From the NCBI GenBank assembly GCA_963971285.1, contig OZ020259.1, positions 7,626,001-7,690,000 of the forward strand: a stretch of DNA of 64,000 nt, in the 5' to 3' direction. Of this stretch, positions 56,926-64,000 are shown piece after piece. The DNA comes from Astropecten irregularis (Eukaryota; Echinodermata; Asteroidea; Paxillosida; Astropectinidae). The position numbers and the translations under genes were made by a program. The notes below the pieces were generated by a model, which saw only the letters and a list, made by a program, of their open reading frames with translations, ran no database searches and had not been told where the DNA came from. Position 1 is the first letter of the stretch; each line of letters begins with the position of its first letter.

Positions 56926-58912
56926 TTAAGGTGAATTAATGTTAGCACAAGGGAAAACACATTCCATCTATGAATTATTTGACTTGCTTAAGTTCTAGTA
57001 TTACGCAGATATATGTATGCCTTCCGGGTCGATACATTTTGATATCAAAATCCTCTTCCATGACTCAAAATGTGGAGTTGCGTAACCCAGACAGATTTTT
57101 GTTTTCTTCGAGTATGTTTTAAATGTGAACATCCAATTGCTAATTTTCACGACAAAATCTGTAACCTTCAATTTTGGAAACCGACCGAAAATAGCCGATT
57201 CTTTTAAAAATTCAAATATGAGAAAAGTTTATCAATATACATTAGTTCTTATATTCAAAGTATATTATAACTGGAAATGTATAACTTATATTACAACTTA
57301 TACATTTATAGCACAGGCTGCTTATCGTCAAAGATGAGTATTTTTTCCCTAGCAGAAATAAATTCTGTGTAATTTGATTATGTAATTTGCACAGTGACAT
57401 CATAACTATGAACATCGATCACTAATAACAAAATTACGGACTATAGTCCGGTTCACCCATCTTTACAAAGTGAATGTCGGTACAGACGCCACAATATACA
57501 CACGGTTTCTTATAATTATTGTGATGCAATAAAGATTCATTTCGTTTCGCACGTTGGCACGAACTACGAACCGGGCTTTCAGTAGCTCTATGAGTTTTAG
57601 CAATTATATTTCAAGTACAATATGCATTCGTATACACATATTTGAATGGCTAATAAACCTGCATCGTTCGCTTAAGATTTATTCCTATGAATCACTTTGA
57701 CCAAATAGCGGACAATGCATCTTTAATAATGATGTGATCAGTGTATAACGAATTGATAAAGTCAGTGATACCGAATATTTATCTCATTCGCACTACTATC
57801 TAGTTAAGAAACATGTGAACTGTCCGTGACTTGTAAATTATTGCCATTTTAATTGTTTCTAGTAAACCTACAAAAAAACGACGACAAAAATGCAATAATT
57901 ATAATTAATGACACACTTATTAAATAGTAATTTTAGGGAAACCTCGTCAGCCTTTATCACAAACAATGGGTTTTTATCGATGCATTTCATTAATGCAATG
58001 ATCCTGACTATCTTACTGCACGAATTAACAGTACGGTAAAGGGATAAATTTTACAGTATTGCAACTGTTGATTGTTTAACAGACCTACGTTCTTTTATGG
58101 CAATTGCTACCATAATTCTAATTCATAACTCAAAAACATGGAATAAACATCACCGAATAAGTTCACAGCTACGGTAGATTTTTCGAGGTAAACACTAATT
58201 AACGACATTTGCCAACTAAGATAACTGAACCTATATGAAAGCAATGCAATGCGGTGACGAATATTCAAAACGAATCGCAACGGGTACCAAATGCTTCATT
58301 TAATTGAATATTTTGTGACGAAAAAAATAAAATAAAAAGAATACATTTTAAACAGATGAATAATGTGTTACTTAAAGGTTTGCGAATACATTGGATCTCG
58401 TAATAACGTTCGTTCCCACAAACAACTGATTTACCAATCAGTGCCATATATATTTATTAAGAAAAGTAAGTTTTGAATTGAATGCTTCATTGTACTGAAT
58501 GTGCGATAATTGTTGCATTAAATGTCATCTGGGAAATTATAATTTGCAACCGACCAAGCAAGATATGAATTTCAGCTACCAAAGTCATAAAACAATATGT
58601 TTCAAATCAAAACTTGTTAAGCCAATTAATTTCCGAAACAAATATAACAGTTGGACTGTTTTAACGGAATGGATAAAGACAAATTTGCATTTTCATTATT
58701 TACAGGCCAGAAACAGACATTTTCAATAATTTTCATAATCTTCGAAGGTGGACTGTAAAGTTAATTCCTAGGTTACGATTGTCTGCGGCCGCCGCACGTT
58801 TCTCTCGATTTTGGGTACAAACGGCCGCCGTACGCTAGCCGGATAGCAAATGTGACCGAGGTATTAATAGTCGATGCTATAATTGAGACATGTGGACTTG
58901 CCTGACTGAATG
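56926..58912. other. No gene seen
   Basis: AT-rich sequence with short frames only. A small GC-rich patch (gcggccgccgcacg near 58785) has no ORF. Confidence 0.4.
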
Positions 58913-59915
58913 TAGTCTTGGTTCAAGACGGTATTGGTGTGGATACTCGAATCGCACTGACCATACGTATGTACGTATAGGTAATCCGCACACACGTACG
59001 CACGGAGCTATCACTAATACCGTATTGGGAAACGTGTAAAATCTCCTCCCGAAATCGGGGGGAAACACACTGCGCATGCGTTGCATGTAAAGTTAGGCGC
59101 TGCCCATTTTAGGTTCACGCACGTGCATATACACGTAAACAAGGCACCCAATGAAGTTACACAATACATGTAGTATGGTCTTGTAACGGGCCTTTTGGTT
59201 AAAATTTCAACGATGTGACTGGGCGAAAGTTGGGGAGATATATGACTGTGTATTTCAGTGGCTAATTTACAACATAATGTAGAAATCCACGGTTGCTGAA
59301 TTATTGTACCTTATACTATGTTTTTCCATTGCATTTGGTAAAAACAAACATGGAGCAAGGAGTTTTAAACGTGCTATTAAAGTAATATTATTTTAGCCTG
59401 AGGCCTACAGTGAAACACTCCATTTTAAGTTACATGTAGGCATGTAGGCCTATAAACAAAAAAATACATTTAAACTGTTCACAATTCACACTGTATACAA
59501 CTCATGCATGCATGGTACATACACCTGTACACCGCATGCATGGCAATATCCACAGGTCGGCCGTGGGAAAGTATCAGATTACACATGCATCGATCTCTGC
59601 ATTGTTTGACCCGGCCATTGCCATGGTGGGAGCTGACCGCAGGCCTCGAAGTTCAGGTTTTGCCTGAGGGGAATGATCAGCGTCATTCATATATATCATA
59701 CATATTCAACAGTCTACCATGGTGACGAAGTAGCGCGCTACATACATTATACTAACGAGGTGCGCACGCAACTCACAGCCCTTACACGACTCCCAAGACT
59801 ATGTTTTAGATAGGCCTTTACGAATACATGTACGTACGTGCGTGCGTGCGGGTCAGTGCGGATAATCGGTTCGTACGTTCGAGTACGGTAATAACATAGT
59901 CGTGGACCAAGACTA
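58913..59915. mobile_element. TAGTCTTG-family DNA transposon (copy 3, different interior)
   Basis: The left end is TAGTCTTGGTTCAAGACGG. The right end is the reverse complement of TAGTCTTGGTCCACGACT. A perfect 9-bp target duplication GACTGAATG (58904-58912 and 59916-59924) flanks it. The interior differs from the copies at 6633 and 31743 except for the sub-terminal inverted pair (caagacggtatt and aataccgt). It has no transposase ORF. Confidence 0.93.
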
Positions 59916-59996
59916 GACTGAATGTTCCTCGTGAGTAGGAATGGGTGATGGTTTGGAGCCTTGCGTCAAAGATAATGGTTCAAGTTGTTTGAAATG

Positions 59997-60494
59997 CTAA
60001 TAGTCTCCTTGAGAATAAATAGGCTGTTTGCACACTGCGCCATAGGTACTCAGGCAATCGTAATCATGCCACTTCCCACGAGTCCCCCATGATCCAGAAA
60101 TAAAGCCACAATCTGGTCCGCTGTTGTTGTTTGGTTGATTACCATCCCAATTTCTGAAGCTGACCTCCATTCCTCCTTCCTCGCACACCCAGATTCCATC
60201 GGTCGCCAGATCGTTGCAGTCGATCCATGCATCCACCCCGTCAGGAATCATGTTATCTACGATGAAATCATTCTCTTCTAGGGAGCTTGGCACGGCCAGA
60301 ATGCCACCGAACTTGGCGCACTCTGATCTAGCATTATTCCAGGTAACTCTGGATTGAGTGAGCAAATAACAAAAGGTTCCCCAGTGATGCCACTCCGGAG
60401 GGCAGCGTGGCCCACAAAGCAGACTTCTATACGTACCAGAAACTAGAGGAGCATTTGATACAACAGCAAATACGACAACAATCGCAGCAAACAT
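59997..60494 (-). CDS. Secreted C-type lectin (165 aa), intact
   Basis: Single-exon gene from ATG 60494 to the stop at 59997-59999. Residues 1-20 are a signal peptide (MFAAIVVVFAVVSNAPLVSG). The C-type lectin domain fills the rest: CPPEWHHWGTFCYLLT (31-46), the WNNARSECAKFGGILAVPSS stretch from 52, EENDFI (73-78), AWIDCND (89-95), WVCEE (102-106), FRNW (113-116), QPN at 120-122, WHD at 142-144 and GAVCKQP (152-158). Nine cysteines are present, enough for the long-form disulfides. QPN with WHD is a mixed version of the usual QPD/EPN and WND sugar-binding motifs, so specificity cannot be predicted. It is the only uninterrupted member of this subfamily in the window and lies in the opposite orientation to the others. 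Likely an extracellular carbohydrate-recognition or defence protein. Confidence 0.93.
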   Translation of the reverse strand: MFAAIVVVFAVVSNAPLVSGTYRSLLCGPRCPPEWHHWGTFCYLLTQSRVTWNNARSECAKFGGILAVPSSLEENDFIVDNMIPDGVDAWIDCNDLATDGIWVCEEGGMEVSFRNWDGNQPNNNSGPDCGFISGSWGTRGKWHDYDCLSTYGAVCKQPIYSQGDY

Positions 60495-62050
60495 GATGAC
60501 AGCATCTACACGTTATTGTCCAAACGTCGAGAAAGAATAATTTCACAATTACTCCTCTGCAATGACCAAGCGAAATCAGTCAGTGTTCTATTTCTGCTTT
60601 CTATCTGGAGTCTGAAGTAAATAGTAATGTTGATATAAAACAAATCCTGCCAGGAATAGGTTTGTAAACATGTTTACTGGCTAGATTCTTACAATCACGG
60701 AGCAGACATCAAACCACTACAGACACACGCTTTCAAGTTCAGACACTGAAATGATCAGCCTAAACAGAGGCGAAGAGTGACGTGATATGGAAACATGGTG
60801 CGATGAATAATGGGAGCGTTTTGTCAATTAAACCAAGACAATATGAGAGAGAAGGGGAATTAGGGAGCGTACTAAGTAAATAACAAAAAGACTGCGTTGA
60901 ACTGCTTTATACCCGGTCGAATAAATAGAAAGTATCCAATCAAAACACAATTATGTCTGCCCATAATTTCAACCAAGACCGGCTGACTGCTATTTGAGTA
61001 AAGATCTTTGCAACAGGCAATTAAATATAGAAAGAAGAACTGTAAGAGTTAAAGGCGCAGGCTCGTCCAAAATAGAGCAACTTTTACAATAGCGCCCTCG
61101 ATAGCTTTATCGATGTTGTGCTGTTCTGGGAAGGCTCGTTACACCCCCTGTTAACGTAATACACCTGTAGCATGCAGTGCGCACATCACACGGAATAATA
61201 CATGTGTAGTCCTCCGCGGACCTGGAGGCAGAGCTTGCCGGTATGCCTCACAACACAATGCTTGGGAATCTGTTACATGTGCGACTTTGACATATATTAC
61301 AATTTACTAATGCTGATGTTTTGCCACTATTTTCAAAAAATAATTCTTGACGGATATCACCGTTCACTCATTACTGTGATTCACAAATCAGAAAATCAGA
61401 AACTCAAAGATTGAACTTTACTGGGGTTTATGGAATGCACAGGGTTTTTAAATGACAAATTGTGACCCAATGGAACGAAATGAGGTTATTCCCCCAAAAG
61501 TCTATTTCGTGTAATCGGCGTCTGAAGTTGCCGAATTAAAAAAAAAATTACTCCAACATCGATTTTTGCTTCTTTTTATTTTTTATTTTTGGATAGGAAA
61601 AGTATCAACGATCGATTTACTGTGTTGACAATTATGTCAAAGAAATGTAAGGAAATTGGGTAAAAAGGAAGTTTTCCAGAACGTCTTTGAGGTGTGTTTC
61701 TGTCTTATTTTACGAAATGTAAGGAAAATCTCTCAAAAAAACTTTTGTCACGGGGCGTATAATTCATGCTGATCCGGTTATGTGACGTGTACGTGATTTG
61801 GTACCATTGAAACAAGCTTTGACTCGTCTTTCTATCAATCCGCTGAAGTTTGTAAACAAAACATTGTGTGCATGTACAGAGTGAAATCGATTCGTTCGCC
61901 GGCAGGGCCCGCGTCATTCAAATACATCTCTCTGATTGGACCATTGCGCATACTGTTTACAGCGCCCGGCCAATCTCTGTGCGCGTATAGCGCCACAGTC
62001 GCTAGGCGACATTCGTTCTGTGTATACCGTGCAGTGTACAGCACGGTACA
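60495..62050. other. Upstream flank of the lectin and noncoding sequence
   Basis: It should contain the minus-strand lectin promoter. A TATAAAG on the minus strand near 60909 is the only candidate box, about 400 bp from the ATG. No other gene is seen. Confidence 0.35.
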
Positions 62051-62220
62051 GTCATAGAGCTATATTAAAATTGCTAGAGCGCTAGCTCCACGTTCTCCGC
62101 GCGTAGACGATTTGAAGCCGTTCTGGGCGCAGTCATTTTGAATTTTGAGTGCGTGTCTGTGGAACACTTTGACTGGAATGCGATCATAGAGTTATATTAA
62201 AAAACTAGAGGGCGCACCTC
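62050..62220. repeat. Direct repeat catagag(c/t)tatattaaaa...ctagag
   Basis: Two copies occur about 132 bp apart (62053 and 62185), each followed by an agagcgc or agggcgc stretch. They may be ends of a small element; type not known. Confidence 0.45.
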
Positions 62221-62571
62221 TGAATTGTCGCGTCACGAATTGAAGAATTGGCCGCCATTTTTCTAAGTGGGCAAAAATGCAAAATGCGCATTCATGGGGT
62301 TATGTTTACGTTTCGCGTTTGGCTGTGACGTGTGTTTGCATTGGCTTGATATGCCCAAAATTTCGCAGCCTTTGGCTGCAGGAATCGGAGTAATAAGACC
62401 AACAACGTTTCATTTCTTAAGTGAGTAGTACTGCTTAGTCTAACCTAAATATCATTATATTTGGGCGATTTTTCATGGAGTAAGAAGGGGTTAACGTTAC
62501 TTTAGGCCTATAAAAAGGCTAGGGGCCTATAGGAATTTGTGCTGCTATATTTTGTATTTTATTACTTAGTC

Positions 62572-62612
62572 GACTCTGGATCTGGATTTGGATCTGGATC
62601 TAGGTCTGGATG
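62572..62612. repeat. GGATCT hexamer repeat
   Basis: About six diverged tctgga(t) units. Noncoding. Confidence 0.8.
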
Positions 62613-63077
62613 TTTACTACGGCAAAGCTGGTGGAAAGAATTCCACTGATGACCATTACGGAAAAAGGATTATATCCTCCAAGAGTTAACTTAATGGATA
62701 CAAATGATGATTAACTTCAATCTCAGGTGTGGAAAACTTGGGTAGGATATCTGAAAAGTGAGTTTTACAGGGTTTTTTACCTACAAATTGTACACTTCCA
62801 ATATAGCGGCAGCCATCTTGCTCAAAACGCCCTCTGTTGGTTCCATAGAGTTGTGTGCAAATTATGGTCATCAGTGGAATTCTTTCCGAAACAGGTCAGA
62901 TCATCCTTGAAAAGTTGCCACCACCTTCCTCATAGTGTTGCCACTTTATTTACCGGCAAAATGAAGCGGAACATCGCACGGACTACCGTATTTCATTCGT
63001 TGTAACTAAATCTTTTTTAAACTTACTTCTTTTAACAAATTTATTTTTACTAATTCCAGATGCAAAATTAAGATAAG

Positions 63078-63200
63078 ATACAAGATCCACGTTTCAAGAT
63101 CCAAGTTTCAAGATCCAAGTTTCAAGATCCAAGTTTCAAGATCCAAGTTTCAAGATCCAAGTTTCAAGATTCAAGATCCAAGATCGACGTTTCAAGATGG
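63078..63200. repeat. 14-bp tandem repeat (agatccaagtttca)
   Basis: Seven to eight nearly identical units, breaking down at the right end. Noncoding. Confidence 0.92.
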
Positions 63201-63500
63201 AAGATTCTTCAGGGTTACCACCACCAACAAAATGGCCCTTTTCAGGACCACCAAATCATCCCAAAAGAGATTTATATTCAAGTCTGTTGATTACTGCCAA
63301 AAGATGAAATCCATTTTCTTTTTTTCAATTTCATTTTTTCGCACTCTCCTTCAAGAATACATGCAGGTCCAGATTTCAGGAATGGCGACTTGACTCAAGA
63401 TTCATGATGCAAGATGTCACTCAGATGCAAGATTTAAAGAAATAACTATTAGATTTTACAAAAAAATGTATTGTCATTGAAAAGTGAACAAAGAAAAATT

Positions 63501-63574
63501 GACTGGAGTGGGATTCAAACCGGTGACCTCCTGAATACCATATACAGGCGCTCTACCAACTGAGCCTTCCAGCC
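63501..63574 (-). repeat. tRNA-derived SINE head, minus strand
   Basis: On the minus strand GGCTGGA and TCCAGTC form a seven-pair acceptor stem. The D-arm gctcagttggtagagc and B-box GGTTTGAATCC are intact. The T-stem hardly pairs and the anticodon stem has a mismatch, so it is a SINE head or tRNA pseudogene. It is closely related to 1776-1849. Confidence 0.6.
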
Positions 63575-64000
63575 CTACGTTGGTGGTGTCGCTAATTATC
63601 TCTTGTTCATCTCTTGTAGTCTATTATCTTTGTTCATTTGGCAGTGAGAAGGCATGAGAACGAACTTTACCACGAATATTATGAGTGCGAGTACCTGAGC
63701 ACTTTTCCATGAGTGCGAGTATGAGTACGAAAACAGGAATTGACAAAGTTCATCAATGTAGAAACATAGGCCTAGTGAATCCATGTACTGGTGAGCTAAA
63801 ACAATTACCGGTACATAATTATAAAGTGTCTGTATTCATGGACATAGAGCTATGTATATGTAAACATTGCTGAGATAACTTATGTACATTTTTAGCTTGT
63901 CAAAAAAGTTTGTTCTTTCCCAGTGTGTTGATCTTTCATATACTGTTTCGACTTGTTAAATTAATTAACTGTGAAGAGCAAGTAATACTGTAAATAATTA

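Overview
This is animal nuclear DNA, not bacterial or viral. It is AT-rich and gene-poor. Its real genes have signal peptides and spliceosomal introns, and much of the sequence is transposon fragments, minisatellites and segmental duplications. Secreted single-exon C-type lectins, TRIM/NHL-type propeller exons, a Toll-like LRR fragment, Tx1/L1-like and CR1/L2-like LINEs and frequent acatgtacatgt runs suggest a marine invertebrate, most likely a deuterostome such as an echinoderm. That placement is inference; no species is claimed. Open reading frames that depend on TTG, GTG or CTG starts, or that lie inside tandem repeats, were not accepted as genes.

Layout. 1-4905: the 5' part of a minus-strand, intron-containing gene for a secreted or membrane-anchored CULT-domain (cereblon-fold) protein. 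Its last exon or exons lie left of position 1, and a 21-bp minisatellite fills the intron at the edge. 5-8.2 kb: small DNA transposons, including a 1.58-kb element with 9-bp target duplications that carries a nested 505-bp Harbinger-type element. 8.6-11.4 kb: an intact C-type lectin gene and a flank shared with other lectin loci. 11.5-17.2 kb: an LTR retrotransposon on the minus strand with one unfamiliar 223-aa ORF and no recognisable pol. 18.1-20.7 kb: broken lectin copies. 20.7-24.1 kb: an interrupted direct duplication with three tandem-repeat arrays. 24.3-28.2 kb: a tandem duplication with a LINE fragment in only one copy. 28.2-33.9 kb: a decayed Tx1/L1-like LINE with two nested DNA elements.

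34.3-39.4 kb and 52.2-55.0 kb: three copies of a block holding a degenerate NHL-propeller exon, GGTGATAT-type repeats and a common flank. 39.9-41.8 kb: an array of about 23 copies of an 82-bp satellite. 41.9-42.6 kb: a 5'-truncated CR1/L2-like LINE with a perfect 15-bp target duplication. 43.2-43.6 kb: a decayed copy of the CULT first exon. 44.4 kb: an LRR fragment. 46.4-49.4 kb: a lectin with one in-frame stop, a second lectin tail and the shared lectin flank. 55-57 kb: two TTAA-flanked MITEs. 58.9-59.9 kb: a third member of the 9-bp-target family. 60.0-60.5 kb: an intact lectin on the minus strand. 60.5-64 kb: mostly noncoding, with short repeats and a tRNA-derived element.

The functional genes I can defend are the CULT-domain gene (partial), the lectin at 8635-9369 and the lectin at 59997-60494. 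All are predicted to enter the secretory pathway. The lectins form a small birth-and-death family, a pattern common for recognition or effector proteins in invertebrate immunity. A link between the CULT gene and the lectins is not shown by anything except proximity.
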